A DNA stretch of 64,000 bases from Rufibacter roseus (GTDB lineage: Bacteria; Bacteroidota; Bacteroidia; Cytophagales; Hymenobacteraceae), in NCBI RefSeq assembly GCF_001647285.1, contig NZ_LRML01000002.1:124001-188000 (forward strand), in the 5' to 3' direction. Positions 26,105 to 35,005 of this stretch are shown here, in pieces (within the stretch, counting starts at the first letter, position 1; every line of letters starts with the position of its first letter). Position numbers and translations under genes: made by a program. The notes under the pieces are model-generated. The model was not told the DNA's origin and did not search any database. It worked only from the letters and a program-made list of their open reading frames with translations.

Positions 26105-28733
26105 AGTCAAGCATTACTCTGCGGTCTTGAATTACTTTAAAGTTCTCAATCAGCTTAATGGCCTCCGTAATATCTTCAGAGAAAATAGTGATAAAGGAGT
26201 TTCTTTCAGCATGTTCCAGAGCATAAGCGATAGCACTCATTTCGCCACCTACTACTTTATAAGGTTTGTCTGGGTCTATTTGCTCAATTCCGCTGATCAC
26301 CAGGTTATCTATTTCATCGGCAGTTCGCCCCCTTAAGTCTTTGTCATGCCGAATGATAACTTCATCAAACATTTCAGCAGCCATACGGCCTAACTGTACC
26401 AGATCTTCGTCTCTACGGTCTCCCACCCCAGCTACAATCCCTACTTTTTTACGGGCGTCTACATTGGCTAAAAACTCACCTACCCCCTTCATGCCTGCTG
26501 GGTTATGTGCGTAGTCAACCAGCACCTCAAAAGCAGGGAATTTAAAGAGATTCATACGACCTGGTGTCTTGGTTGGAGACGGCACAAAGGTGCGGAGCGC
26601 AGTCTTGATCTCACTTATTTCAAAATGCGACACATAGCCGGCCAAGGTAGCCGCTAACACGTTTTCAATATTGAATCTTGCCCGCCCCCCAAAGGTCAAA
26701 GGTATATCAGCGACACGGTCAACTCTTATTTTATAAGTGTTCTTAAAGATGGAAATGAAACCGTTCTCAAATACTGCGGCAAGTCCGCCTTTGGCCACAT
26801 GTTTCAGAATGCGCGGGTTATTCTCGTCCATGCTGAAGAAGGCCACTTTTGAGTCTACGTCTTTGGCCATTTCATACACCAAGTCATCATCTGCGTTCAG
26901 AATGGAATAACCATCTTTTTTTACGCTGCGGGGTACTACTGCTTTTACTCGGGCCATGTCTTCCAAAGTGTAGATATCACGGAGACCTAAGTGATCCTCG
27001 GCCACGTTGGTGACTATGCCTACATCACACTGCTCAAAGCCCAGCCCTGAACGCAACATGCCGCCGCGTGCGCACTCTAACACCGCAAAGTTTACAGTAG
27101 GGTCACGTAATACAAATTCTGCGCTTCTGGCTCCGGTAGTATCTCCTTTTTCCAGCATCTTGTCCTGAATGTAAATACCATCGGTAGTGGTAAAACCTAC
27201 TTTATAGCCCTTCGACTTCACCATGTGAGCGATTAATCGTGAGGTAGTAGTTTTACCATTGGTTCCCGTAACTGCTATAATTGGAATTCTGGATGGGCAT
27301 CCGCGCGGGAACAGCATGTCTATAACAGGCTCCGCCACGTTACGGGGCAAACCTTCAGTGGGGGAAATGTGCATTCGGAAACCTGGTGCGGCGTTTACCT
27401 CTATAACAGCCCCACGGGCTTCTGGCAACGGAATGGCAATGTCAGAGGTAACCACATCAATGCCGCAAATGTCTAAACCAATTGTTCCGGCAATTCGCTC
27501 AGCCATTAAAATGTTGTAAGGGTCTACCAGATCGGTCACATCTGTGGCAGTACCTCCTGTAGACAAGTTAGCTGTGCTTTTCAGAAACAGCTCTTCTCCT
27601 TCTGCAATAACGGTTTTTAAATTGAACCCTTTCTTTTCTAATATGCCTTTTGTGTCTTTGTCTACGGTAATGCGGGTCAGCACTTTCTCGTGCCCTATAC
27701 CACGGCGCGGATCTGCGTTTACTTTGTCTATCAACTGCTGAATAGTAGATACACCATCACCAACTACCATGGCAGGCGTTCTTTTGGCGGCAGCCACAAA
27801 CTTTTTGTTGATGACCAGCATCCGGAAATCATGTCCTTCAATGAACTGCTCTACTATTACGGCATCAGAATATTTCTGAGCCATTTTAAAGCCCGCTATA
27901 GCCTCTGACAAAGATCTTAGGTTGATACCTGCTCCTTTGCCATGATTCCCGTCTAGAGGCTTGGTCACTACTGGAAAGCCTAAGAATTTGACTGCTTCCT
28001 TCAGTTCATCTACTGAGTACACAAGTTCACCTTCCGGTACTGGTACACCTGCTTCTCGCAGCATATCTTTTGTGGCGCTTTTATCACCGGCAATCTCAGT
28101 GGCGAAGGTGGCGGTACGGCAAGTCATGGTAGCCTGAATTCGCTTTTGGTGCACCCCATACCCTAATTGTATAAGAGAATTCTTGTTCAGACGTATATAG
28201 GGGATTCCTCTAGACACCGCTTCTGATACGATTGAGTACGTACTGGGGCCAATATGCTCATCTTCCCTAATTTCATGCAGTTCATGTACGTCTGGCTGTA
28301 TGTCATATTCTTGGTTGCTTGCCAAAGCATTGACTACTCTAAGGGCAGCGTGAGCAGCATATTCTCCTGCTTTTTCCTCTTGGTATGAGAAAACTACATA
28401 CTCAAAGCCTGCTTGTGGGGCCGGATAGGTTCTCCCGAAGCCTGACTCCATTCCTCCCAAAGTTTGTAACTCCAATGCCACATGCTCCACTACATTGCTG
28501 AGTGGCACGCCCACTTCCCGTACACGTTTCAAGTAACCGCCCTCCTGCCCTTCAGTGCTGCGGTGCTCTACCATGCCTGGAAACATTTTCTCCAGTCGGT
28601 CAGCAAAATCAGGAAGGTCAGTGGTTAATACTCCGGCGTGATTCGCCATGTCTAATTTGAGAACTACAATTTTCGGGTGAATAACAGACCAATAGTTTGG
28701 TCCGCGCATGATGCGTATTTCTGCAATTTTCAT
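26103..28733 (-). CDS. cphA: Cyanophycin synthetase (CphA)
   Basis: ATP-dependent polymerisation of aspartate and arginine to the storage polymer cyanophycin. The 876 residues match the CphA layout: an N-terminal domain (about 1-160), an ATP-grasp domain (about 200-480, with KPLDGNHGKGAGINL and VIEVNAAPGFRMH) and a Mur-ligase-like domain whose P-loop VTGTNGKTTTSRL lies near residue 488-500. DYAHNPAGM and GVGDRRDED are further Mur-ligase motifs. No large gap or missing catalytic segment is seen. The cyanophycinase gene is 39 bp upstream on the same strand. Confidence 0.95.
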   Translation of the reverse strand: MKIAEIRIMRGPNYWSVIHPKIVVLKLDMANHAGVLTTDLPDFADRLEKMFPGMVEHRSTEGQEGGYLKRVREVGVPLSNVVEHVALELQTLGGMESGFGRTYPAPQAGFEYVVFSYQEEKAGEYAAHAALRVVNALASNQEYDIQPDVHELHEIREDEHIGPSTYSIVSEAVSRGIPYIRLNKNSLIQLGYGVHQKRIQATMTCRTATFATEIAGDKSATKDMLREAGVPVPEGELVYSVDELKEAVKFLGFPVVTKPLDGNHGKGAGINLRSLSEAIAGFKMAQKYSDAVIVEQFIEGHDFRMLVINKKFVAAAKRTPAMVVGDGVSTIQQLIDKVNADPRRGIGHEKVLTRITVDKDTKGILEKKGFNLKTVIAEGEELFLKSTANLSTGGTATDVTDLVDPYNILMAERIAGTIGLDICGIDVVTSDIAIPLPEARGAVIEVNAAPGFRMHISPTEGLPRNVAEPVIDMLFPRGCPSRIPIIAVTGTNGKTTTSRLIAHMVKSKGYKVGFTTTDGIYIQDKMLEKGDTTGARSAEFVLRDPTVNFAVLECARGGMLRSGLGFEQCDVGIVTNVAEDHLGLRDIYTLEDMARVKAVVPRSVKKDGYSILNADDDLVYEMAKDVDSKVAFFSMDENNPRILKHVAKGGLAAVFENGFISIFKNTYKIRVDRVADIPLTFGGRARFNIENVLAATLAGYVSHFEISEIKTALRTFVPSPTKTPGRMNLFKFPAFEVLVDYAHNPAGMKGVGEFLANVDARKKVGIVAGVGDRRDEDLVQLGRMAAEMFDEVIIRHDKDLRGRTADEIDNLVISGIEQIDPDKPYKVVGGEMSAIAYALEHAERNSFITIFSEDITEAIKLIENFKVIQDRRVMLD

Positions 28734-28772
28734 AAGTCCATCATCCTTGGGGGATGAGATTTTGGAGTTAAT

Positions 28773-29660
28773 TTAAAAGATTTCTATGGTGTACGTATCT
28801 CCTTTGCCTAACAGGTGCACTTTCAAGTCTCTGATGGTAATCGGCACTCCCTCCTGTACTTTGTAAATGTTGGTTGACGTGCTGCTTCTGCCATCTACTA
28901 TCATGACCAAACCACTTCCAATCACTTCTATTTCCCTACCCTTTTTTACCACAATACCGGTGTCTTCCTCCAGCCCTATGCCTATGAATGTGGGATTGGT
29001 GGCAATCATTTGAGCCATACGTACAATTCGGCCTCTGGATATAAAATGCGTGTCAATAGCGGCATCATTCAAAAGTTCGAGGCCAGCGGTAATACTTACA
29101 GCTCCTTTTATGAAGCCTTCTTCGCTGCGACCTTGGTAGATCATTTGGGTAGACATAGCCGCAGCCCCGGCGCTAGTACCTGCTATCACCAGTTTTTCTT
29201 TGAAGTACCTTTCCTTGATAAGCCGCATAATATCAGTACCACCGAAAATGGAGGTTAACCGCAATTGATCGCCGCCGGTGAACATAATGCCGTTCGCCTT
29301 CTTGATTAGGTCAAGGTGCTCTTCTTTGCAAGAATCTTCCCTAGACTGGATATCAAGCACCTCCACATTCTTTACTTTTAGTTGGTGGAAAACCTTTACA
29401 TACGTTCGCCCTACCTCTTCCGGTATGGATGATGCCGTTGGAATTACCACAATGAGAGGATTCTTACCAGGTAGTTCATTAACAAAGCGTTCTAATATCT
29501 CATTCTTTACAAAGTTTAAGTTGTGACTATTACTGTCTTCTGCTGCCGGGTCATCTCCCTTGTTTTCACGCCCACCTATCGCGATCAGGGTACCGTTGGG
29601 CGTACGGTACTCAAAAGATGAATTAGACTTAGTTTTATGATCTGCTGGTTTTCCGCTCAT
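28773..29660 (-). CDS. cphB: Cyanophycinase (CphB)
   Basis: Serine peptidase of family S51 that cleaves cyanophycin to beta-Asp-Arg dipeptides. The nucleophile elbow GTSAGAAAM has its Ser at about residue 163. Other family blocks are VIPTASSIPEEVG, GIMFTGGDQLRL, DTHFISRGRIVRM and GIGLEEDTGIVV. There is no clear signal peptide, so it probably works in the cytoplasm on the polymer made by the downstream synthetase. First gene of the cphB-cphA pair. Confidence 0.94.
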   Translation of the reverse strand: MSGKPADHKTKSNSSFEYRTPNGTLIAIGGRENKGDDPAAEDSNSHNLNFVKNEILERFVNELPGKNPLIVVIPTASSIPEEVGRTYVKVFHQLKVKNVEVLDIQSREDSCKEEHLDLIKKANGIMFTGGDQLRLTSIFGGTDIMRLIKERYFKEKLVIAGTSAGAAAMSTQMIYQGRSEEGFIKGAVSITAGLELLNDAAIDTHFISRGRIVRMAQMIATNPTFIGIGLEEDTGIVVKKGREIEVIGSGLVMIVDGRSSTSTNIYKVQEGVPITIRDLKVHLLGKGDTYTIEIF

Positions 29661-29978
29661 GCAGTTCTACCTCTATATATGCTATTAATGGGAAAGCTCT
29701 TTCTGTTCTGTTAGCTAAATATTAATGAATTGTTAATTCCTTAGATGAAAGAATCTGGTTCATCAACACATTGGCAACAGATGTTCCCGTTACGTAGAAT
29801 TTTACTAAAAGATTAAGCAGATTTTATTTATGAGAGTACCCGCAAAAAAGCTTGCGTGAATTACGTATTAGCTTGTTTTTCAGGAGGAGCCAATACAATG
29901 AAAAGCAGAAAGATAGGTAAGATCTAAAAACTGGTAAGAAAGCTGACGATAACTCAAGCTGACCAGTTGATACATAAA
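29661..29978. other. Gene-free interval upstream of cphB
   Basis: About 318 bp, A/T-rich, with no convincing ORF on either strand and no exact TAnnTTTG element oriented toward cphB that I could find. It presumably contains the cphBA promoter. Confidence 0.5.
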
Positions 29979-30011
29979 AAAACCCGCTTAAGAATTATCT
30001 TAGCGGGTTTT
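29979..30011 (-). terminator. Terminator of tRNA-Cys
   Basis: Arms AAAACCCGCTTAAG / CTTAGCGGGTTTT with one bulge, located 13 bp beyond the tRNA 3' end. Confidence 0.75.
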
Positions 30012-30023
30012 GATTCCATTTTG

Positions 30024-30094
30024 AGGTAACGAGCGGATTCGAACCGCTGTACGAGCTTTTGCAGAGCTCTGCCTAGCCACTCGGCCACGTTACC
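30024..30094 (-). tRNA. tRNA-Cys (GCA)
   Basis: On the minus strand the 71-nt sequence folds as a cloverleaf. The acceptor stem GGTAACG pairs with CGTTACC. The anticodon arm GAGCT-CTGCAAA-AGCTC gives anticodon GCA, and the T arm is GCGGTTCGAATCCGC. CCA is not encoded. A TTG-N20-TATATTTG promoter lies just upstream and a terminator just downstream, so it is a single-gene unit. Confidence 0.95.
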
Positions 30095-30107
30095 GTGATT
30101 GGGAGTG

Positions 30108-30138
30108 CAAATATAGATAGTTTCTTCTATTATCACAA
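30108..30138 (-). promoter_or_regulatory. Promoter of tRNA-Cys
   Basis: On the minus strand TTG (30138-30136), 20 nt, then TATATTTG (30115-30108), ending 13 nt before the mature tRNA 5' end. Confidence 0.65.
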
Positions 30139-30171
30139 CGCAAAGCCACTTTTTTCGGCTTTAGATAAAAA

Positions 30172-30199
30172 AAAGAGCCCTGAAAAATCAGGGCTCTTT
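30172..30199 (-). terminator. Terminator of rpsA
   Basis: 12-bp perfect stem AAAGAGCCCTGA / TCAGGGCTCTTT with A-rich loop, and a T-tract in the minus-strand direction. Confidence 0.85.
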
Positions 30200-30229
30200 C
30201 TAAACTTCAGGCATTCACCCGTTTATAAA

Positions 30230-32155
30230 TTACTCAGCAGACTCAGTGTCAGTTGACTCGGTTTCTGCATCGGTAGCATCAGAATCAGAAGATTTGCTAG
30301 CACGAGCTTTGGCAGCGGCGGCTAATTTTTTCTCTCCTGCTTCTTTCTCATTCTCCATCATTTGGTCTTTCAAAGCAGAAAGAGCATCCAGGTCACCTAA
30401 GGTAGAACGAACTTCGTCTTTCTTAGGGGCAGCAGGAGCGGCAGCTTTAGCGGCACCTCCGGCTGGAGCTTCTTTCTTCTCGAATTTCTTACGCTTCGCA
30501 TCTTCTGGCTGGGCAGTGTGAACTGCCGTGTGCGACAAGATGATTTTGCGATCGTCTTTAGAGAACTCGGTTACTTTGAAGTCGATTTGCTCACCAGCTT
30601 CTACTTTAGAGCCATCTTCTTTGTCTAAACCTTTAGGGAAAGCGAAGCCTTCAATACCATAAGGTAACTCTAACGTAGCGCCGCGGTCAGATTTCTCTAA
30701 CACGGTTGCTTTGTGTACAGAACCTACAGTGAATACAGAGGCGAAAGTATCCCAAGGGTTTTCTTCCAGTTGCTTATGGCCTAAGGCTAAACGACGAGAA
30801 GCGGCATCAAGCTCCAGAACTACTACGTCTAAGTTGTCACCAACTTTCACGAACTCAGATGGGTGCTTGATTTTCTTAGTCCAAGACAGGTCAGAAACGT
30901 GAACCAGACCATCAACTCCTTCTTCCAGCTCGATGAACAGACCGAAGTTAGTCAAGTTACGAACCACACCAGTGTGGGTAGTACCTACGGCATACTTCGT
31001 CAATACATCTTCTTTGGTCCAAGGATCTTCGGTCAGCTGCTTAATGCCAAGTGACATTTTGCGCTCGTTGCGGTCCATTGTCAACACAACTGCCTCAATT
31101 TCGTCACCTTGTTTGATGAAGTCTTGAGGGTTGCGCAGGTGCTGAGACCATGACATTTCTGATACGTGGATCAAGCCTTCTACGCCTGGCATCAATTCTA
31201 AGAACGCACCGTAGTCGGCTACGTTCACGATCTTGCCGCTCACGCGTGAACCAACTTCTACTTCGGCAGGCAGAGCATCCCAAGGGTGAGCAGTCAATTG
31301 CTTCATACCCAAAGAGATACGCTTCTTGTCGTCGTCGAAATCTAATACTACCACGTTTACTTTCTGGTCTAGCTCCAACACCTCTTGCGGGTGGTTGATG
31401 CGGCCCCATGAAATATCGGTGATGTGCAACAGACCATCCACGCCACCAAGGTCGATAAACACACCGAAGTTGGTCATGTTCTTGATCACACCTTCCAACA
31501 CCTGTCCTTTTTCTAGGTTGTTGAGGATAGCGGCACGCTGCTGCTCCAGGTCTTTCTCGATCAAGACTTTGTGCGATACTACTACGTTGTCGAAAGCGGC
31601 GTTGATTTTCACAACTTTCACTTCCATTTTCTTACCCACGTACACATCGAAGTCGCGGATAGGCTTCACATCAATTTGTGAACCTGGTAAGAAGGCCTCT
31701 ACGCCGTACAGGTCAGTGATTAAACCACCTTTGGTTCTACGCTTAACCACACCTTCCAGAATGGTATCATTCTCAAGAGCGCCATAGATTCTTTCCCAGG
31801 CTTTAACGATTTTGGCTTTCTTACGGGACAGGATCAATTGACCATTAGGGTCTTCCTGGTCTTCGATGAATACCTCCACCTCGTCGCCTACTTTCAGATC
31901 CGGAAGATCACGGAATTCTGAAACCGGCACCAAACCATCAGATTTAAATCCGATGTTCAGGATTACATCGCGATCAGTGATACCAACAACGGTACCAGTA
32001 ATCACTTCCTCTTCCTGAACAGTGTTCAGGGTGTCGGCATACATTTGCTCCATTTCGGCACGCTCTTTTTCAGAGTAACCTCCACCGAAGCCCTGAGACT
32101 CAAACTTGCCCCAGTCAAAATCTTCTACATTTGCCATATTACTTAGCTGACTCAC
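30230..32155 (-). CDS. rpsA: 30S ribosomal protein S1
   Basis: RNA-binding ribosomal protein that helps load mRNA, important in a phylum that mostly lacks Shine-Dalgarno sites. Six S1 domains can be counted, starting at about residues 50, 137, 220, 305, 390 and 476. The best matches are EGVIKNMTNFGVFIDLGGVDGLLHITDISWG-like segments in repeats 3 to 5 (split here by residue limits). Residues 550-641 form a low-complexity Lys/Ala/Glu-rich tail. A TACCTTTG element about 100 nt before the start implies a long leader, which could allow autoregulation. Confidence 0.95.
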   Translation of the reverse strand: MSQLSNMANVEDFDWGKFESQGFGGGYSEKERAEMEQMYADTLNTVQEEEVITGTVVGITDRDVILNIGFKSDGLVPVSEFRDLPDLKVGDEVEVFIEDQEDPNGQLILSRKKAKIVKAWERIYGALENDTILEGVVKRRTKGGLITDLYGVEAFLPGSQIDVKPIRDFDVYVGKKMEVKVVKINAAFDNVVVSHKVLIEKDLEQQRAAILNNLEKGQVLEGVIKNMTNFGVFIDLGGVDGLLHITDISWGRINHPQEVLELDQKVNVVVLDFDDDKKRISLGMKQLTAHPWDALPAEVEVGSRVSGKIVNVADYGAFLELMPGVEGLIHVSEMSWSQHLRNPQDFIKQGDEIEAVVLTMDRNERKMSLGIKQLTEDPWTKEDVLTKYAVGTTHTGVVRNLTNFGLFIELEEGVDGLVHVSDLSWTKKIKHPSEFVKVGDNLDVVVLELDAASRRLALGHKQLEENPWDTFASVFTVGSVHKATVLEKSDRGATLELPYGIEGFAFPKGLDKEDGSKVEAGEQIDFKVTEFSKDDRKIILSHTAVHTAQPEDAKRKKFEKKEAPAGGAAKAAAPAAPKKDEVRSTLGDLDALSALKDQMMENEKEAGEKKLAAAAKARASKSSDSDATDAETESTDTESAE

Positions 32156-32256
32156 AAATTAACAACGCCCAGCCACAGAGTCACTTAGCCAAACGCCTTT
32201 CTTTTACATTAACCTGATCTAAAAATAATCCAGGTGCAACCACCTTGATTGCGGCG

Positions 32257-32264
32257 CAAAGGTA
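32257..32264 (-). promoter_or_regulatory. -7 element of rpsA
   Basis: Minus-strand TACCTTTG fits TAnnTTTG; the predicted leader to the rpsA ATG is about 95 nt. No TTTG is correctly spaced upstream. Confidence 0.4.
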
Positions 32265-32354
32265 CAAAATGTCTCCACAAAATCCTTGAGGCTCAGGCAA
32301 TTTTAATAGCGGGATCTTTAGAGGCTTTTCCTTTGGGAATTTTGAAGTAAACAA

Positions 32355-32404
32355 AAGAAGCGTTTTAAGCCTGATTTTCAGAAAGCAGGCTTAAAACGCT
32401 TCTT
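32355..32404. repeat. Palindrome with 19-bp perfect arms
   Basis: AAGAAGCGTTTTAAGCCTG (32355-32373) pairs perfectly with 32386-32404; the 12-nt loop is ATTTTCAGAAAG. It fits the TGTTTT family layout with GCGTTTTAAGCC as outer word, 22 bp beyond the stop at 32427. Confidence 0.8.
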
Positions 32405-32426
32405 ACTATAGTTGCGTTATTTAGTC

Positions 32427-32795
32427 TTACAGCCTTTTCCGCTTGGCATCCTGCATTATTCTCAGAACTTCTGGCTCATATTCTTTTGTAAAGGTAAGCA
32501 GCACCACACCAAACTCTCCTTTATCGCCATAATCTACAAGTGCTTTTTCACCCGTGATAGATTCAGCCAAAACAACCCATGAAAGGTCAATCTCTTCTAA
32601 AACTTTCAGATCAATTTCTATGGTTTTATCTTCCAGCTTAAGCATATAAATCGCATCTGGATGCACCATTAGCTTTGTTTTACCCAGCTTAACCTTTTTT
32701 GGTTTGGCACTATTGTCTTGGGCTGTGGCTTCAAAAGTTAGCAATACGCCCAGCATCAGGAAAAGGAAGAATACATTTTTCATTTTCTTTATCAA
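32427..32795 (-). CDS. Small exported protein of unknown function
   Basis: A 122-residue protein with a signal peptide ending near residue 25 (...TFEATAQD); the start may be the Met at position 5. The mature part is basic at its start (SAKPKKVKLGKTKL) and then mixed alpha/beta with SITGEKALVDYGDKGEFG. I do not recognise the family. It is flanked on both sides by palindromes of the TGTTTT type. Confidence 0.72.
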   Translation of the reverse strand: MIKKMKNVFFLFLMLGVLLTFEATAQDNSAKPKKVKLGKTKLMVHPDAIYMLKLEDKTIEIDLKVLEEIDLSWVVLAESITGEKALVDYGDKGEFGVVLLTFTKEYEPEVLRIMQDAKRKRL

Positions 32796-32827
32796 TTAAG
32801 GTTAGTAATCAAGCGCAAGTGGAAGGC

Positions 32828-32865
32828 CGTTTCTGACCTGTTTAAAAAAAAACAGACCAGAAACG
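32828..32865. repeat. TGTTTT-type palindrome variant
   Basis: CGTTTCTGACCTGTTT and AAACAGACCAGAAACG arms with two mismatches around an A-run. It lies between the small exported protein and the HNH gene. Confidence 0.6.
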
Positions 32866-33011
32866 TAAACTAATAAAGAAAGCTGGGTGCTGCTTAACTC
32901 CTGAAAAACGTCAGGAGTAACCGCATTGAGGGAAGAAAAACGCTAAGCTCTGATAAGTTTAAGATGATGAATGATTTATAAAAGCAACTGAATTAACTAA
33001 AAGGGGAAGGT

Positions 33012-33521
33012 TTATACTTTTACCCGCTCAGCTAAAAAAGGCATCCAGGCATGGTCAGTGTCTTTGATACTGTCTCTCAGAAAGGAAACAAGGCTTGGCT
33101 TATAAGGCTTCTGCTCTAACTTCAACTGCACTTCCTCTGGGGTACGGTCGCCTTTAAGGGAGTTACAGCGGGCACAGGCGGTAATGAGGTTGTACCAGGT
33201 ACTTTGCCCCCCACGGCTGCGCGGCAGCAAGTGGTCTAAAGTGAGGTTACGGGTAGAGCCGCAGTATTGGCAACGGTTGCGGTCGCGCCGCATAATGTTC
33301 TGCCGAGTGAGGGAAATACCTTTGTACGGAACACGCACATATCTGAGGAGCCTCACCACCAGTGGGTATGGGAAAACCTGGCTTACTGTTTTGATTCCGT
33401 GTAATTGGTCCTGAGCCAGCAGCTCTGCTTTTTGCAGATACAACAGCACCAACGCTTTTTGCACACTACAAGTGGCAATGGCCGAATAATCTTGGTTCAA
33501 TAACAGGACTTTCTCATTCAT
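33012..33521 (-). CDS. HNH endonuclease family protein
   Basis: A 169-residue HNH nuclease-fold protein. The zinc-binding CQYCG and ACARCNSLKG pairs frame the active-site LTLDHLLPRSRGG (residues about 95-135). The N-terminal NEKVLLLNQDYSAIATCSVQKALVLLYLQKAELL is typical of the free-standing HNH proteins common across Bacteroidota and cyanobacteria. Its target is unknown; there is no neighbouring restriction-modification gene. Confidence 0.88.
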   Translation of the reverse strand: MNEKVLLLNQDYSAIATCSVQKALVLLYLQKAELLAQDQLHGIKTVSQVFPYPLVVRLLRYVRVPYKGISLTRQNIMRRDRNRCQYCGSTRNLTLDHLLPRSRGGQSTWYNLITACARCNSLKGDRTPEEVQLKLEQKPYKPSLVSFLRDSIKDTDHAWMPFLAERVKV

Positions 33522-33616
33522 ACATTTTCCTGCACAGGTTTGGCATGTGTAAGATACGTAAAATTATTTACGTTGTCTATTACACCCTTAGCAGAAAGAA
33601 CTGTGAATGAGTAACC

Positions 33617-34393
33617 TTAGGTTAATATACGTTTTATAATGCGCAGTTTGTGGCTGTAGCGTTTGCGGTCACGGTTGTATATGCCGTGGTGGTCCAGATC
33701 GTCTATGCGCACTTCGCCGGAGGCATGAATGATTTTTTGGTCTTCCAGCACAATGCCCACGTGAGTAATACGCCCTTCCTCGTTGTCAAAAAAGGCTACA
33801 TCACCGGGGCGGGTTTGGCTTACGAAATGCACCTCCTGCCCGTGCACTACTTGCTGATAGGCATCACGCCAGAGCTGGTACCCGCACAGGCCGTATACCT
33901 GTTGCACAAAGCCGGAGCAGTCAATTCCGAACACAGACTTGCCTCCCCACACATAAGGTGCCTTCATGAACTGCATAGCTATCTTCTGCAGGAAATTCTC
34001 GCGGTACGGCAGGTTAGGGTTAGTAGCGCGGCCGTTATACAGCATCCACTCCTCTCCTACTTTAATATTCATTCCGTCAAAGAACGGTAACACGCTACCT
34101 AAGCCTATGGGAATAACACAACCTGAGCCGCTTACCGTCTGCACCACGTCCATGGAACGGGCATGCTTTGTCTCTTTCCATTCCTGAAAATATACGTCAG
34201 TTACAGAGGTGTGCTGCTTTATGTCCATCCAGCCCTCGTAATCGTCGGTGGCGTTCTTTATCTGCTGCCACTTCTCCTGTGTCTGCAGAACCTCGTAGCA
34301 CTCGCCAAACACCAGCTGCGAGATTTGCTCGCTTTTATCAGAGGGTTCTCGCCGCAAGGGCACCAGACTCAGTTTACAAATCCCGAAGTTCAC
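33617..34393 (-). CDS. NlpC/P60 (C40) peptidase with SH3-like N-terminus, YkfC-like
   Basis: A 258-residue cysteine peptidase with bacterial SH3-type domains (about 1-110) before the NlpC/P60 domain. Catalytic residues are C159 (GIDCSGF), H211 (THVGIVL) and probably H223. There is no signal peptide, so it should act in the cytoplasm. By family it would cut gamma-D-Glu-diamino acid bonds in recycled murein peptides, as YkfC does, releasing L-Ala-D-Glu. That dipeptide is the classical substrate of the epimerase family encoded at 38162; the link between the two is inference. Confidence 0.85.
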   Translation of the reverse strand: MNFGICKLSLVPLRREPSDKSEQISQLVFGECYEVLQTQEKWQQIKNATDDYEGWMDIKQHTSVTDVYFQEWKETKHARSMDVVQTVSGSGCVIPIGLGSVLPFFDGMNIKVGEEWMLYNGRATNPNLPYRENFLQKIAMQFMKAPYVWGGKSVFGIDCSGFVQQVYGLCGYQLWRDAYQQVVHGQEVHFVSQTRPGDVAFFDNEEGRITHVGIVLEDQKIIHASGEVRIDDLDHHGIYNRDRKRYSHKLRIIKRILT

Positions 34394-34400
34394 CGCTTTG

Positions 34401-34523
34401 TAATTAAAAATTAGAAATTATGAATTAGAAATTGACTTGGAATTAAAGAAAAGGGCACTGCTAAACCAGAAGCGTCTTTTATAAGACTGCAATTTCTAAT
34501 TTTTAATTCTTAATTTCTAATTA
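34401..34523. repeat. Imperfect inverted repeat of AATTAGAAATT words
   Basis: The left arm (34401-34434) and right arm (about 34490-34523) are made of permuted copies of AATTAGAAATTA, AATTAAAAATTAG and GAATTAG. AATTAGAAATTG is shared exactly in inverted orientation. The centre (about 55 bp) has no gene. It fills the gap between smpB and the peptidase gene. Confidence 0.65.
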
Positions 34524-34531
34524 ACGCTACG

Positions 34532-35005
34532 CTAGTAGCGTTCGCGGGCCATTTCACGCTTTATGTCGCGCTCTTTGATGTCTTCGCGCTTGTCGTAAAG
34601 TTTTTTACCCTTGGCCAGGGCTATATCTACTTTGGCGAAGCCGCGGTCAGAGATAAACAGCCGCGTGGGGATAAGGGTCACGCCTTGCTCCTGCATTTTG
34701 TCGCGGAGCTGCTTTAGCTCGCGCTTGTTCAGGAGCAGCTTCCGGTCGCGCGTGGGTTCGTGGTTGTAGTGGGTTCCTTCGGTATATTTGGAGATGGTAA
34801 CCTGGTGCAGGAACAGTTCATTGCCATGGAAGGTGCAATAGCCATCGGTGAGGTTTACGTTACCTTCCCTAATGGATTTGATCTCGGTGCCCCGCAGCAT
34901 AATGCCAGCGGTGTATTTTTCCAGAAACTGGTACTCGTAAGAAGCCCTCCGGTTACTTATGCTTACCGTTTTCTGCAGCCTGTCTTTGTCTTTTGGTTTC
35001 GCCAT
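34532..35005 (-). CDS. smpB: SsrA-binding protein SmpB
   Basis: Binds tmRNA and delivers it to stalled ribosomes. The beta-barrel contains SYEYQFLEKYTAGIMLRGTE, IREGNVNLTDGYCTF and KYTEGTHYNHEPTRDRKLLL. The basic C-terminal tail KKLYDKREDIKERDIKRE inserts in the mRNA channel. The 157 residues are normal. Its ATG abuts the stop of the upstream thioesterase gene (TAG then ATG), so the two are coupled. The tmRNA gene itself is not in the window. Confidence 0.96.
   Translation of the reverse strand: MAKPKDKDRLQKTVSISNRRASYEYQFLEKYTAGIMLRGTEIKSIREGNVNLTDGYCTFHGNELFLHQVTISKYTEGTHYNHEPTRDRKLLLNKRELKQLRDKMQEQGVTLIPTRLFISDRGFAKVDIALAKGKKLYDKREDIKERDIKREMARERY

Noticed and set aside
29954-30136. 60-codon minus-strand frame
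   Set aside because: It spans the tRNA-Cys gene and its terminator.
31104-31787. Several overlapping plus- and minus-strand frames of 80-150 codons
   Set aside because: All lie inside rpsA, whose regular codon bias opens antisense frames; none has a family motif.
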